A stretch of DNA of 59,518 nt, taken from the NCBI GenBank assembly GCA_026983795.1, contig JALSTI010000127.1, positions 1-59,518 on the forward strand. Direction: 5' to 3'. The position numbers and the translations under genes were made by a program. Below are positions 26,585-36,860 of this stretch, in pieces. This stretch comes from Melioribacteraceae bacterium. Its GTDB lineage: Bacteria > Bacteroidota > Ignavibacteria > Ignavibacteriales > Melioribacteraceae. Below the pieces are notes generated by a model. The model made no database searches. It was not told the DNA's origin and worked only from the letters and a program-made list of their open reading frames with translations. The number at the start of each line of letters is the position of its first letter. Position 1 is the first letter of the stretch.

Positions 26585-29500
26585 TTAACCGGGTTTGAAT
26601 TTTACGACGCAATTTTTTCTATCGGGACTGAAATGGCAATTTTTACAATGAGATAAATCCGGTGCAAATTCTTTTGCCCGTATTTTTGAAACAAAGTCCG
26701 AAACAATTTTACCGAAACTGAAAACTTCTTCTTTACTAAGCGCGGCTGCAACATCTATTCCGGGATGTTTAATAAAAATCAATCGTAATTCAAACAGATT
26801 AACATTTTGGTATAATTTACTAAGAACATAAGCGTAAAATTTTAATTGTGTGAAATATTCTTTTGCTTTATGTTTTATTCTATCCACGGAAATTATGTCG
26901 CTCTTATAGTCGGCAATAATTATTTTATCTTTGTCTATTATTAGTTTATCTATTATGCCATACAGAAAAAAATCTTTTTCTTTGGCATAAACTTCAAATT
27001 CATTATAAAATTTATCGTGTTTTTTCAACCTTGTATAAATTCCGGAAGAATAAAATTTTTTAAGATCGGATAATATATTTTCCCGTAACAATTCCATTTC
27101 GGAATAAGCTATGGATTTCAATTTTAATTCGGAATCGATCAAAGATTCAACTTCATTTTCCAAATAATCCAATTCAACTTGTCTTTGCAGCACTTCGTGA
27201 ATTATTCGTCCTCTTACATCGCTTAATATTTTCAATTCATCGTCTTCTTTTATATTAAATTCGTAAAGATTCTTAAACTCTTTCTGCATTTTAAAAAGTT
27301 TGGAATATCCCAATTCGTAAGTTAATTTATACTTTAACGGGCATTGAGAATAGACGGTTATTTTTGTAGCGGAAATTATTTCGTTTTTCTCACGGTCCGG
27401 AATTTCAGCAGCTTTTATTTCCTTTACATCATAAAGCTTTTCTTCGCCGGAATCCAAATGAAACGTAGAATCAACAGAATGCAATACGGGAATTTCAAGT
27501 TTAATTTCCTTTTCATAAACTTTATATTCCTCATCCGCTTGTTTCATAAATTTGAGAACGGAATTCAACTTAAAACTATTTTCGTCCCAAAATCTTTCTA
27601 ATGCCTTGAATATAATACCAATAAACGTACTATCCGGAAATTTTTGTTTACGTTTAGTTGCCGTTATAAATAAATAATCTTCCGCCCTTGTAATTCCTAC
27701 ATACAAAAGCCGTTTAAATTCGGCTAAATTTTTTCTTTTTTCTATATAATCGGAAAGCCATGTAATTGGCGCAGGACTGTATGGTTCAAAATAATTTCCG
27801 TTAACAGGCACCTTGGTCATAATTCCAAAATGTTTATTGATGAAAACGGATTTAGATTTAGCCGAGTTATCTTGAACTATTTCATGACTTTTGAATAAAA
27901 ATACGGCTTTATATTCCAAACCTTTAGCTTTGTGTAAGGTCATTATATTAACTGCATTTTGATCGCCAGCCAATAATGCCTGCCCTTCGTCTTCTGCTGA
28001 TTCTATGGATGTAGTAAGGAAGTTTACAAAGTCGTATAACGAAGTAAAACTTTGCTGGGAAAATTTATTTGCGACCGAAATCAGTTTATTAAGGTTTGCC
28101 AGTTCCTGGTCGGAATTTATTTTTGAAGCCAATACTGACCAATATCCTGTTTCTCTGAATAATTTTCTAACAAGTTTTGTCAGACTAATTTTTTGTGATA
28201 TGTCAATATTCCGGTCAAACTCAGTTACAATTTTTGAAAAGGAATTTTTTCCTTTTGAATAATTTCTAAGTTTTTCAAAAAAAGAATTTCCGTCACAAAG
28301 TGATATTTCTAAAATTTCCTCGTCCGACAGCGAATAGAACGGGCTTCTGAGCAATCCAACCAAGGCATTATCGTTATTGGGGTTTATTAAAAATGAGAGG
28401 TAATTGTTTAAGTCCAATATAATTTGTTGTTGAAAAAATCCTTTCCCACCGATAATTGCATAAGGGATTTTAAATTTCACGAAACTTTTTTCCAACTCCG
28501 CAAAAGCGGATCTTTTACGGCATAAGACTGCAATTTTTCCAAAGTCCAAATTTTGACGGCGCAATTCTAAAATTTTTTTTGCCACCAGTTCACTTTCTTC
28601 GGGGGAATCTTCACCGGAAATAATAAATTCTATTTTTCCCTCGGGCTTTTCGGGCCGGGCACAAATTAATTCACTGTATTCAACTTCATTGAATTCTTTA
28701 ACCGGATTTGACATTAATAATTTGAACAGTTCATTTGTAAACGCCGCAATGTTAGGAGCCAATCTGAAACTGTGCGGTAAAATTAAAATTTCGCTTTCGT
28801 TTTTATTCTCTTTCAGTTCATCTTTGGTTTTATTAAAAATCTCCAACTCTGCGTTTCTAAACATGTAAATACTTTGTTTCTCGTCTCCCACAATAAACAG
28901 GTTACCGCTTTTCAGATAATTTAAAATGGGCATAAAAATATTGTATTGTATCTCGTTTGTATCCTGATATTCGTCAATCATCACATAACGGAATTTTTGA
29001 CTAAGTTGTTTTCTGATATCTTTATTGGCTATTAATTTTTCAGTGTGAATTAATATGTCTTCAAAATCCAAATAAGCTTTTTCAGTTTTTTTATTCTGAT
29101 AAATTTCTATTAACCTTGCGGAAACCGTTGCAAAATTTTTACCGAACTTCGCCAATTCCGTTTCGACCAATTCCGGTTTACTAATTGCAAACAATCCGCT
29201 TAACGATTTAAACATCAATTCCACATCTTGAATTAAAACGTTCAACCGGTCATTTCTATCCTTACTTGTCAAGTATCCTTGTTTTTTTATACTACCACTT
29301 TTTGTTAATAAAATTTCGGATAATCTTTTCAACTGTAGGATCAGACGGTTAACGGTTTTCTTAACGTTTATTTCCGCAAGCGTTTTTGACGCTTCCAAAG
29401 CAAATTCGTTATTGGGACTTATACTCAACACATAATTATTAATATTTTCAATTTTAATTAAATTTTTATCAATTTCAGGTTTAACTATTTTTAAAAACTG

Positions 29501-30124
29501 TTTTTTGAAATTTTCCTTAAAGAAGTTTGCAATAAATTTTATTTCCTTAGAATAGATTTTATTATAAAGATTCAGGGTGTCCCTTCTTTTATTTATAGCT
29601 GAACGCAATTCTTTAATTAACATATTTTTCGAAATAAAGTAGCGCAACAAATATTTTATTTCGTCTTCCAGCTCTTTTTTATTGTAAAAATTTCTAAACA
29701 GTTCTTCAATACTTAAATCAATTAACTCATTTGTAACCGAATTATCGATAGTTATAAAATTGGCGTCTAAACCGGCAGAAGGTGCGTTTTCTCTAAGGAT
29801 ATCAATACAAAAGGAATGAATAGTTGAAATATTCGCCGAAACCAAACCACGGCGTAACATTTCCAATTTGATTCTTTTTGATTTATCTTTCTCGGTTTTT
29901 AATCGTTCTTCAATTTCATTGGAAATGCGGGAATAAAGTTCGCTTGCCGCTTTATCGGTAAAGGTAATTGCAATGATGTTTTCCAAACCGATATCCAAGC
30001 TGATAAGGGTCTCCAAAAATCTTTTCGTAAAAACAAACGTTTTACCAGAGCCGGCATTTGCCGTTAACGAAATGTGTTTTTCATAATTTAGTGCGGCTTT
30101 TTGATAAGGCGTTAATTCTTTCAT
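26585..30124 (-). CDS. UvrD/AddA-like helicase fused to a PD-(D/E)XK nuclease with Fe-S-type cysteines
   Basis: 1179 aa. Superfamily 1A helicase motifs occur in order: Walker A AGSGKT (24-29), DEYQDTNEIQ, GDEKQSIYMFR, TLHKAKGLEY and LYVGITRAEDYLF. The C-terminal 250 residues form a RecB/Cas4-type nuclease: GRIIHE, DKLIIDKDKIIIADYKSD and Q-x-x-x-Y. Four cysteines frame it: C928 (SQCPLKYK) and C1160, C1163, C1172 (CKNCHFSPDRKNC), the pattern of a 4Fe-4S staple. AddA/RecB-like proteins process double-strand breaks. No AddB/RecC partner lies in the window. It overlaps the upstream kinase gene by 4 nt. Confidence 0.9.
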   Translation of the reverse strand: MKELTPYQKAALNYEKHISLTANAGSGKTFVFTKRFLETLISLDIGLENIIAITFTDKAASELYSRISNEIEERLKTEKDKSKRIKLEMLRRGLVSANISTIHSFCIDILRENAPSAGLDANFITIDNSVTNELIDLSIEELFRNFYNKKELEDEIKYLLRYFISKNMLIKELRSAINKRRDTLNLYNKIYSKEIKFIANFFKENFKKQFLKIVKPEIDKNLIKIENINNYVLSISPNNEFALEASKTLAEINVKKTVNRLILQLKRLSEILLTKSGSIKKQGYLTSKDRNDRLNVLIQDVELMFKSLSGLFAISKPELVETELAKFGKNFATVSARLIEIYQNKKTEKAYLDFEDILIHTEKLIANKDIRKQLSQKFRYVMIDEYQDTNEIQYNIFMPILNYLKSGNLFIVGDEKQSIYMFRNAELEIFNKTKDELKENKNESEILILPHSFRLAPNIAAFTNELFKLLMSNPVKEFNEVEYSELICARPEKPEGKIEFIISGEDSPEESELVAKKILELRRQNLDFGKIAVLCRKRSAFAELEKSFVKFKIPYAIIGGKGFFQQQIILDLNNYLSFLINPNNDNALVGLLRSPFYSLSDEEILEISLCDGNSFFEKLRNYSKGKNSFSKIVTEFDRNIDISQKISLTKLVRKLFRETGYWSVLASKINSDQELANLNKLISVANKFSQQSFTSLYDFVNFLTTSIESAEDEGQALLAGDQNAVNIMTLHKAKGLEYKAVFLFKSHEIVQDNSAKSKSVFINKHFGIMTKVPVNGNYFEPYSPAPITWLSDYIEKRKNLAEFKRLLYVGITRAEDYLFITATKRKQKFPDSTFIGIIFKALERFWDENSFKLNSVLKFMKQADEEYKVYEKEIKLEIPVLHSVDSTFHLDSGEEKLYDVKEIKAAEIPDREKNEIISATKITVYSQCPLKYKLTYELGYSKLFKMQKEFKNLYEFNIKEDDELKILSDVRGRIIHEVLQRQVELDYLENEVESLIDSELKLKSIAYSEMELLRENILSDLKKFYSSGIYTRLKKHDKFYNEFEVYAKEKDFFLYGIIDKLIIDKDKIIIADYKSDIISVDRIKHKAKEYFTQLKFYAYVLSKLYQNVNLFELRLIFIKHPGIDVAAALSKEEVFSFGKIVSDFVSKIRAKEFAPDLSHCKNCHFSPDRKNCVVKFKPG

Positions 30125-33100
30125 TTAGATTTTCTGAACCTAATTAAAATTGTTGTTCCCCTATTAGTTGTTTGTTCCACTTGTATTGTTGCGTGAATAA
30201 ATTCCAAGTATTTTTTAGCCAGACTAAGACCAATACCCATTCCTTTATCCTTTGTTGTAAAATTGTAATCAAAAATTTTAGGTAAATTTTCATCCGAAAT
30301 GCCGCAACCGTTATCCTTTATTCTCAAATCGAAATGTTCGGAATCCTCATTCGAATTCAAAGTTATTTCAATTTCAGTTGCGCCGGCTTGTAAAGAATTA
30401 CGGATTAAATTAATCAATGTTCTCTTAAGTTGATCATAATCGGCTTCAATAAAAACGTTCTCCAATTCAGATGCAAAGCTAATACCGGCGCTTTCCTCCA
30501 AAAACAAATCTATTGATTCTTTAATAACCTTTCGTAAGTCAATTCGTTCAATTTTAAGACTTGGCATTTTGGCAAAATTTGAAAATTCGGTTGCAATTTT
30601 ACTTAATGTTTCTATCTGGTTAATTATAGTTCCGGTAACTTTATTGAATATATTTTCAAATTTATGGGAATTATCTTTAAAGGCGGCAATTAATTGCTGT
30701 GTAGCTAATTTCATTGGAGTTAACGGATTTTTTATTTCATGAGCTACTTGTTTTGCCATTTCTTTCCAAGCAGCTTCCCTTTCCACTTCAGCCAATTGCA
30801 ATTGATTACGTTTTAATTCATGCACCATATAATTAAACCCTTTAATCAAATCATCCACTTCTCCACCGGCTTTTTCTTCCAGTTGAATATCCAAATCCCC
30901 GCTTGCAACCGCCACCGTTGCCTGAGTTAATTTCCGTATAGGTTTAGAAATTTGATTAGCAAGAATAGAACTTAATATTAAAACCAATAAAACAGCCAAT
31001 GAATAACTGGCTACAAGAAAGGCATCTACTTCGTTACCAGACATCGGCAAGGAAATATTATTAAACGCATCGCTAACTTGAATAATATAGTATTTATGAT
31101 TTATGTTAGCCAAATAATAAAACGAATTATATTTATACTTTTCAACTGCATCAATGGTTATATAATCTTGAGCTCCCAAATTTTCAATAGTATTAAAAGC
31201 AAAAGGATTTATTAATTTAGGTATGAGACTTATTTCATAAAATAAGCTTTCGGTACTATAAGAAACTTTTTTATTCTTGAAAACCGAAAAATTAATGTTT
31301 AGTTCGCTGGATGCCTTTTCAAAAACTTCATATATATTATCCGCTTCCGGGGTCAAATGATCATTAGTATAAGTTTCTATTGAGTAAGCGCGTTTTCCCA
31401 ATTTATAAAAAACGGCGTCTTTGTTTTTTTGCTCCGTCAAGTTTCTAAAATAAAGCGCTAATAAAATCAAAGGAATAAGCGATACAATCAGAAAAGCAAT
31501 TAATAGTTTGGTTTGTAACGATATTTTTATTTCTTTTTTACGCGAAAGAATATAGACAAAGTAAATTAAAATTATTAGCAGAATGAGGAGAGAATGGAAA
31601 AAGAAAATTTTGAAAAAATTAAATATTTGAAATGACAAATCTTTTTCCCTTATTGCCACGGCAATTTTTTTTGTTTTTTTATTTCTAATAACTTGCGAAA
31701 TATAAATTTTATAATTGGCACCATTTAAATTTATTATTCTGAATGCTTCGTGTTCTTTATTCAATTTTATATTGTCAATTTTATCAACATCGGGGTATGA
31801 AATCCTTATGTCTCCCCAAACATTTTTCAGGGAATCGTTTATAAATTCCAAAATTTTCAATTCACCGGTTTGAACAATTTGTTTTTGATGCAAGGGAGGA
31901 GCTTTTAAAAACTCGGGTGGTTCTGCAAAACCGAAGTTTCCTATATCAAAAATTACCGAAGCTTCCACATAACCGAGCAAAGCGTAATCATTTTTAACGG
32001 GAAAAATTCCTCTGATAATTTTAGCGCCGGAGTTAGGTAAATTTTCCTTAAAAATTGTGATGTCAGATAATACATTTTTTAGATTAGACCAATTGGGTCC
32101 GGGTAATTCACTTATTCTAAAACCGAAACCGCCGAGAAATTTTTTATTGTAATCCAAAAAACCGATTTCGGATATAAACGATTCTTTTTGTAATGAGCTT
32201 TTGCTCCAAATCTTAAACGCCGAGGCATCAAAATTAGTGCTGGGATTGTCAAAGGCTTCAAGTGCTTCTTTTCTTGTAAAATCGTTCAGCAAAGATTCTC
32301 TTACAAGGAATTCAAGCCAACCGTCATTTGGGTTTATTAAGTCCCGTGCATATATTTTTAACGATTCTTTCTCTAATTGGTTATTGTAAAAAATCATTAA
32401 AATGACCGAGAATGCAGATCCGGCGAAAAGTATATATATAAACTTTATAAATTTTTTGTGTTTGGATAAAATATGGAATATTAACAAAAGAAAAGTAAAT
32501 GTTACAAAAAGAATCCTTATTAGTGAATTACCTTGCGGATTGTTTTGCACAAGGTCAAAAAATATTCCGAAAAGTTGAAAAACAAAAAATTGGATTAGTA
32601 AAAATCTGGTCAAATTAAAATTTTTAACGCTTTTGGCAAATACGTAAATAATTAATAAGATTATAAAAGATATCAGTAGAAAGATAAATCCCATCAAAAG
32701 TACGTTTATATACATTAAGCCGGTCGTAACGTTTGGAAATAAAGAATGATCGTTAAAATAAACAAGCGTTGAGTCGAATATAACACTGCGTATGGATGCG
32801 GCAAATCCTCTGTAAGTTAAGAAGAAAATTAACAACAAAGAAATGGTTGTAATAAAATAAAGTTTAACTGATTTATTTACCGTTGTTTTTTTATTACTTA
32901 TTCCGAGTACGAACGTATAAAGTTGTATGACGAAAACCAGGACAAAGATACAAGTCACAAAAAGTTCTACAGGAGATTTAACTATTCCGAAGGCAAACGA
33001 AGAGGAAAAATATGCGGGATTTGAAATGCCCGATGTTTGCCACGATGAAACCAAACCCGAAACATAAACGGTATAGCGAAGTATTACAAGATAACTTAAT

Positions 33101-33930
33101 AATGTAAAATATTTAATCGCTTTATTATTTAATTCTTTCAGTTTTATAAATAAATAAACGCCAAGGAGAAGTAGAACAGTAATTAATAAAACATATTTTA
33201 TATTTTTTAAGTTTTGTCTATAATTATTTAAATTAATATCGAAATTAGGTTTTTTGAATGTAACTAACGCTATTTTATTATTGTTGTTTTCCACAAAAAA
33301 CGAATAATATCTTCCGTCGTTTTTATGCGGATTTTTCCCCGAGTAATTTATTTCGAATTGCGTATTGAACTTTGAGCTTAACAGTCCGGTTAAACTAATT
33401 TTTTGAAAATACTTATTTTGCAATCGATATTCTTTTTCGAGAGGCAACGAAACCGATATATAATAAGCGGTTGAATCATAATCCAAAAGACCGTTATATG
33501 TTAAATAAACAATTAAATTGGATTTGGTAATTGATACGTTATTGATTTTGTTAGAATTGCGGGGATTGAAATTATTAAAAAGTATATTTCGCGTCCAAGC
33601 AAAAACTTCTCCGTTCGAATCGGTAATTACTACGGAAAATTTAGAAAGCGCATGTTGATTTATAAGTGGAATTATTTTTTCTTGCGAACCGTTTTCGTTT
33701 TTAATTATTTTCTTAACCTTATTTAATATAAACTTTAACGAATCGATTTTTTCATTAAAAATATTTTTAACCGACTTTTCGATTAGTTCATTTTTAACAT
33801 TCAGTTCTTTATTCCAATTTTTCTTTTTATTGTTTAGCAATACCGGTTCAAACAATTGGAGAAGAATAATAGCAATAAGTAAAATAAAAACAGGAAGGAT
33901 AAATCTAAGTTGGTTACCGGAAAACCGCAT
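30121..33930 (-). CDS. NtrY-like giant membrane sensor histidine kinase
   Basis: 1269 aa, far larger than typical kinases. N-terminal anchor (about residues 9-27), an extracytoplasmic region, then a block of seven to eight hydrophobic helices (about 240-510), a second large sensor domain, another helix pair flanking a third extracytoplasmic region, HAMP (about 985-1040, ISKPIRKLTQAT), HisKA with VAHEIKNPLTP (H1064) and HATPase_c ending near the C-terminus (DNGCGIS, GMGIGLSLAKK). The HEIKNPLTP box and HAMP arrangement are NtrY-like. No regulator gene is adjacent. ATGA overlap couples it to the helicase-nuclease. Confidence 0.9.
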   Translation of the reverse strand: MRFSGNQLRFILPVFILLIAIILLQLFEPVLLNNKKKNWNKELNVKNELIEKSVKNIFNEKIDSLKFILNKVKKIIKNENGSQEKIIPLINQHALSKFSVVITDSNGEVFAWTRNILFNNFNPRNSNKINNVSITKSNLIVYLTYNGLLDYDSTAYYISVSLPLEKEYRLQNKYFQKISLTGLLSSKFNTQFEINYSGKNPHKNDGRYYSFFVENNNNKIALVTFKKPNFDINLNNYRQNLKNIKYVLLITVLLLLGVYLFIKLKELNNKAIKYFTLLSYLVILRYTVYVSGLVSSWQTSGISNPAYFSSSFAFGIVKSPVELFVTCIFVLVFVIQLYTFVLGISNKKTTVNKSVKLYFITTISLLLIFFLTYRGFAASIRSVIFDSTLVYFNDHSLFPNVTTGLMYINVLLMGFIFLLISFIILLIIYVFAKSVKNFNLTRFLLIQFFVFQLFGIFFDLVQNNPQGNSLIRILFVTFTFLLLIFHILSKHKKFIKFIYILFAGSAFSVILMIFYNNQLEKESLKIYARDLINPNDGWLEFLVRESLLNDFTRKEALEAFDNPSTNFDASAFKIWSKSSLQKESFISEIGFLDYNKKFLGGFGFRISELPGPNWSNLKNVLSDITIFKENLPNSGAKIIRGIFPVKNDYALLGYVEASVIFDIGNFGFAEPPEFLKAPPLHQKQIVQTGELKILEFINDSLKNVWGDIRISYPDVDKIDNIKLNKEHEAFRIINLNGANYKIYISQVIRNKKTKKIAVAIREKDLSFQIFNFFKIFFFHSLLILLIILIYFVYILSRKKEIKISLQTKLLIAFLIVSLIPLILLALYFRNLTEQKNKDAVFYKLGKRAYSIETYTNDHLTPEADNIYEVFEKASSELNINFSVFKNKKVSYSTESLFYEISLIPKLINPFAFNTIENLGAQDYITIDAVEKYKYNSFYYLANINHKYYIIQVSDAFNNISLPMSGNEVDAFLVASYSLAVLLVLILSSILANQISKPIRKLTQATVAVASGDLDIQLEEKAGGEVDDLIKGFNYMVHELKRNQLQLAEVEREAAWKEMAKQVAHEIKNPLTPMKLATQQLIAAFKDNSHKFENIFNKVTGTIINQIETLSKIATEFSNFAKMPSLKIERIDLRKVIKESIDLFLEESAGISFASELENVFIEADYDQLKRTLINLIRNSLQAGATEIEITLNSNEDSEHFDLRIKDNGCGISDENLPKIFDYNFTTKDKGMGIGLSLAKKYLEFIHATIQVEQTTNRGTTILIRFRKSK

Positions 33931-33936
33931 TATAAA

Positions 33937-34383
33937 TTAATTCATTGTTAATTGTGCAATTGTCCATCCACCGTTTATTTTCTTTAGAGAATAAAAGACT
34001 TGTAAATTTCCGCTCAATCCGCTGCTTTTATATTTTGCAGTCCCAGATGCATACGGGAAGTCGGTAGTTTTTTTTGTGGTTAAAATTTTCAATTCAATTA
34101 AATGATATTTTTTGAAAAAATCTTTTAAAACGTAGTAGGCTTGGCTGGGACTAAAATAATCCGATATGCCGGATTTAAGGTTTAATGAAACGTCTGATTT
34201 GATATATTTTGTTATTCTGGAAACATCGCCGTTAAGCAGACCACTATAAACATTAGAAAATATTTTATCCACACCGGTTTTATGCTGTGTTGTCAAAGGC
34301 ATTTTCGAGTCGTGAAATTGCGCATTTACAACTGAAAAACCGGCAACAAATAAAAAAGCAACTATAAAAAACTTTTGTTTCAT
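33937..34383 (-). CDS. Exported DUF4783 family protein
   Basis: 148 aa with a clear signal peptide (MKQKFFIVAFLFVAGFSVVNA-Q). The mature domain of about 125 aa (FSNVYSGLLNGDVSRITKYI...YYVLKDFFKKY...GGWTIAQLTMN) matches the NTF2-like DUF4783 pattern known from Bacteroidota envelopes; function unknown. It ends 7 nt before the giant kinase starts, so the pair is probably cotranscribed; an extracytoplasmic protein preceding a sensor could be an accessory factor, which is only inference. Confidence 0.85.
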   Translation of the reverse strand: MKQKFFIVAFLFVAGFSVVNAQFHDSKMPLTTQHKTGVDKIFSNVYSGLLNGDVSRITKYIKSDVSLNLKSGISDYFSPSQAYYVLKDFFKKYHLIELKILTTKKTTDFPYASGTAKYKSSGLSGNLQVFYSLKKINGGWTIAQLTMN

Positions 34384-34426
34384 AATTTTTATCTTTTTAC
34401 TTAATTCAAAATAAACAAAAGAAAAT

Positions 34427-34457
34427 AAAAAAGCATACTATAATTTGTATGCTTTTT
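34427..34457. terminator. Bidirectional-looking terminator AAAAAGCATAC/GTATGCTTTTT
   Basis: Perfect 11-bp arms around an 8-base loop with T/A runs on both sides. On the minus strand it lies about 35 nt past the stop of the fibronectin-III lipoprotein gene and ahead of the DUF4783 gene, separating the two transcripts. Confidence 0.9.
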
Positions 34458-34489
34458 ATAAAAATTTAGGAATTTCATTATAAAAACCT

Positions 34490-35344
34490 TTATCGTTTTC
34501 TAACAACTTTTTTATGAATTAAATTCCGGGACTTACTATTTCCTCTTCCGGATTTTAATTGGACTTCACCTTCCATCAATTGATATGCCCAATCAAATAC
34601 CATTTTTTCGGGAGTAATATTATCTATTCTGACTTTTGCGAAATGATTATCCCACGTCCAAATAATATAAGTATGTCCAACAATCGCTTCGGCATATTTA
34701 ATGTTTTCACCTTCTTGAAGCGGTACCCAACCATTTAAAGGAGCTTCCGTTATATCCGATAAGTCGTTTGTTTGACCCATATCTTGAATATCCGTATCGT
34801 CCCATACATCTATGTAATAAACGCCGTTGAAATTTTCAAAAAACATATCCGCGGATGCTTGGTCGGAGCTGGAATCATAAGCTGTTACTAAATATTCGCT
34901 AAAATCGTAACCCGACATATCCGGAAATTTTAAGTAATCGAATATAACTTGGTTTTTCCCTTCAGGTCGTGCAACCCCGTAAACTTCATCATAACTTAAT
35001 TCGCTTTCGTTTCCGTTTACATCATAAGCGGAAACAGCATAATAATACTTAACACCATTTTGAGCGTCGAAATCCACATAAAAATTATCCTTGGTACTTC
35101 CTATTAACGTATACTTTCCATAGTAACTATCGGAATAATAAACATTGTAACCTGCTACATCCCGTTCCGGATTAAAATCCCAATCAATTTCAACTGCATT
35201 ATCTCCAACGTAGGTTTTAATATTTCTGGGAGGCGAAGGCGGCACATTATCGTAATATTGTTTTGTTGTTTCGCAACCGAAGACGGATATTATTAATAAT
35301 AACCCAACTATTACTTTTATCATATTTGTTTTTATCTTTTTCAT
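34490..35344 (-). CDS. Lipoprotein with a fibronectin type III domain
   Basis: 284 aa. The N-terminus has a lipoprotein signal peptide with lipobox LISVFGC (Cys about 24). Residues about 36-130 form a fibronectin-III fold (PPSPPRNIKTYVGDNAVEIDW...GYNVYYS...YYYAVSAYDVNGNES). The C-terminal half is acidic and Trp/Tyr-rich (YIDVWDDTDIQDMG, YIIWTWDNHFAKVRID), with a basic tail, and no family is recognised. GGAGG lies 6 nt before the start. Probably an outer-membrane-associated surface lipoprotein. Confidence 0.88.
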   Translation of the reverse strand: MKKIKTNMIKVIVGLLLIISVFGCETTKQYYDNVPPSPPRNIKTYVGDNAVEIDWDFNPERDVAGYNVYYSDSYYGKYTLIGSTKDNFYVDFDAQNGVKYYYAVSAYDVNGNESELSYDEVYGVARPEGKNQVIFDYLKFPDMSGYDFSEYLVTAYDSSSDQASADMFFENFNGVYYIDVWDDTDIQDMGQTNDLSDITEAPLNGWVPLQEGENIKYAEAIVGHTYIIWTWDNHFAKVRIDNITPEKMVFDWAYQLMEGEVQLKSGRGNSKSRNLIHKKVVRKR

Positions 35345-35431
35345 TTTATACCTCCGACATTCTTCATATTAAGAAGCATTACAAAGGGAATGCCAAGTTA
35401 AAAGGTGTGAAAATATTAAAATTTAGGAAGG

Positions 35432-35464
35432 AAAAAGCAACAGGAGTATTTTTACTGTCTTTTT
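35432..35464 (-). terminator. Putative terminator after pyrC
   Basis: On the minus strand AAAAAGACAG, an 11-base loop and CTGTTGCTTTTT can pair with a two-base bulge, ending in T5. It lies about 65 nt past the pyrC stop. The imperfect stem keeps confidence moderate. Confidence 0.5.
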
Positions 35465-35528
35465 AAAAATTTGTCTTGTAGTAAATTCTATACACTTACG
35501 CTTTTATTTAAGCAAACAGAATTATCAG

Positions 35529-36824
35529 TTAACCGGTTATATTAAGAAAATTATCATCAATAAACATTTTGCCATTATTTATAACGGCTATTGACTTTCC
35601 TGTCAGTAACCTTTTATCGAAAGGAGTGTTTTTAGATTTTGATTTAAATTTGTTCTTGTCAACAGTCCAAACCATATCCGAATCGAAAATAGTAAGATCG
35701 GCATTTTCATCTTCGGTAATTTGGGGAACGGGAACATTCAAAATTTTCCGCGGATTTACAGATAATTTCTCAACCAATTGCGAAATAGTTAAATGCCCTT
35801 TATGAACCAATTCTGTTATTGCCAAACCCAATTGTGTTTCCAGACCGATTATTCCGTTGGGGGCATTAATAAATTCCAAATCCTTTTCTTCAATTGAGTG
35901 GGGAGCGTGATCGCTTGCAATACAATCGATAGTTCCATCTTTTAAACCTTCTATTATTGCCAATACATCTTCTTTGGAACGCAAAGGCGGATTCATTTTA
36001 AAATTAGTATCAAAGGTTTTAAGCGAATCGTGAGTAAGCGTAAAATGATGAGGCGTAACTTCCGCCGTAACATTTATTCCTTTTTTCTTAGCCTGCCTTA
36101 CCATTTCCACAGAAGCTTTAGTGCTAATATGAGCAATATGAACCCGCGCTCCAACATATTCGGCTAATAGTATATCCCGCATAACTATTAAATCTTCCGA
36201 AACGCTTGGCAAAGGCGGCAATCCCAATTGCGTAGACACAACACTTTCGTTCATTGCTCCGCCAGCTAACGATTCATCTTCGCAATGCTCAATTACAAGT
36301 TTGTCATACATAGATGCATATTCCATTGCTTTACGTAATATTGCAGCGGTTTTAACCGCTACGCCGTCGTCCGAAAATGCCACGGCTCCGGCTTCCACCA
36401 TTTCCGCAATTGGAGCCAGACTCTCCCCTTTTCTTCCTAAAGTAACCGCTCCTATAGAATGAACATTAACCAAATGTCCGTTTGCTTTTTGATTTATAAA
36501 ATTTATCACTTCGGCTGAATCAATAGTTGGATTAGTATTAGGCATACAGGCTAATCCGGTAAAACCACCCGCCGCGGCGGCATTAGCTCCTGTAACAACG
36601 GTTTCTTCGTCTTCTCTGCCGGGTTCCCTTAAATGAACATGCATATCAAAGAGACCGGGAACAATAAATTTATTTTCAAAATCGTATATTTTAGCGCTTG
36701 AATATTCACCGGGTTTTATAGCCCCGATTTTCTTAATTATACCATTATCAATAAGTAAATCCAACTTTTGTTCAATATTTTGAGCAGGATTTATTACAAT
36801 TCCGCCTTTTAAGATGATTTGCAT
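35529..36824 (-). CDS. pyrC: Dihydroorotase
   Basis: Amidohydrolase cyclising N-carbamoyl-aspartate to dihydroorotate, step three of pyrimidine synthesis. The metal motif DMHVHLREPG (H62, H64) and the downstream GFTGLACMPNTNP, HIAHISTK and CIASDHAPHS segments identify the class I bacterial type. Length 431 aa is usual. It follows pyrB after 36 nt and closes the pyrR-pyrB-pyrC operon; no carAB, pyrD, pyrE or pyrF is present in the window. Confidence 0.96.
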   Translation of the reverse strand: MQIILKGGIVINPAQNIEQKLDLLIDNGIIKKIGAIKPGEYSSAKIYDFENKFIVPGLFDMHVHLREPGREDEETVVTGANAAAAGGFTGLACMPNTNPTIDSAEVINFINQKANGHLVNVHSIGAVTLGRKGESLAPIAEMVEAGAVAFSDDGVAVKTAAILRKAMEYASMYDKLVIEHCEDESLAGGAMNESVVSTQLGLPPLPSVSEDLIVMRDILLAEYVGARVHIAHISTKASVEMVRQAKKKGINVTAEVTPHHFTLTHDSLKTFDTNFKMNPPLRSKEDVLAIIEGLKDGTIDCIASDHAPHSIEEKDLEFINAPNGIIGLETQLGLAITELVHKGHLTISQLVEKLSVNPRKILNVPVPQITEDENADLTIFDSDMVWTVDKNKFKSKSKNTPFDKRLLTGKSIAVINNGKMFIDDNFLNITG

Positions 36825-36860
36825 AAATATTCCAGATTATATTTAAATTGATCTATTAAT

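Noticed and set aside
35263-35466. 67-aa plus-strand ORF before the fibronectin lipoprotein
   Set aside because: It is antisense to the lipoprotein signal peptide and its promoter region, has no ribosome binding site and shows no family features.
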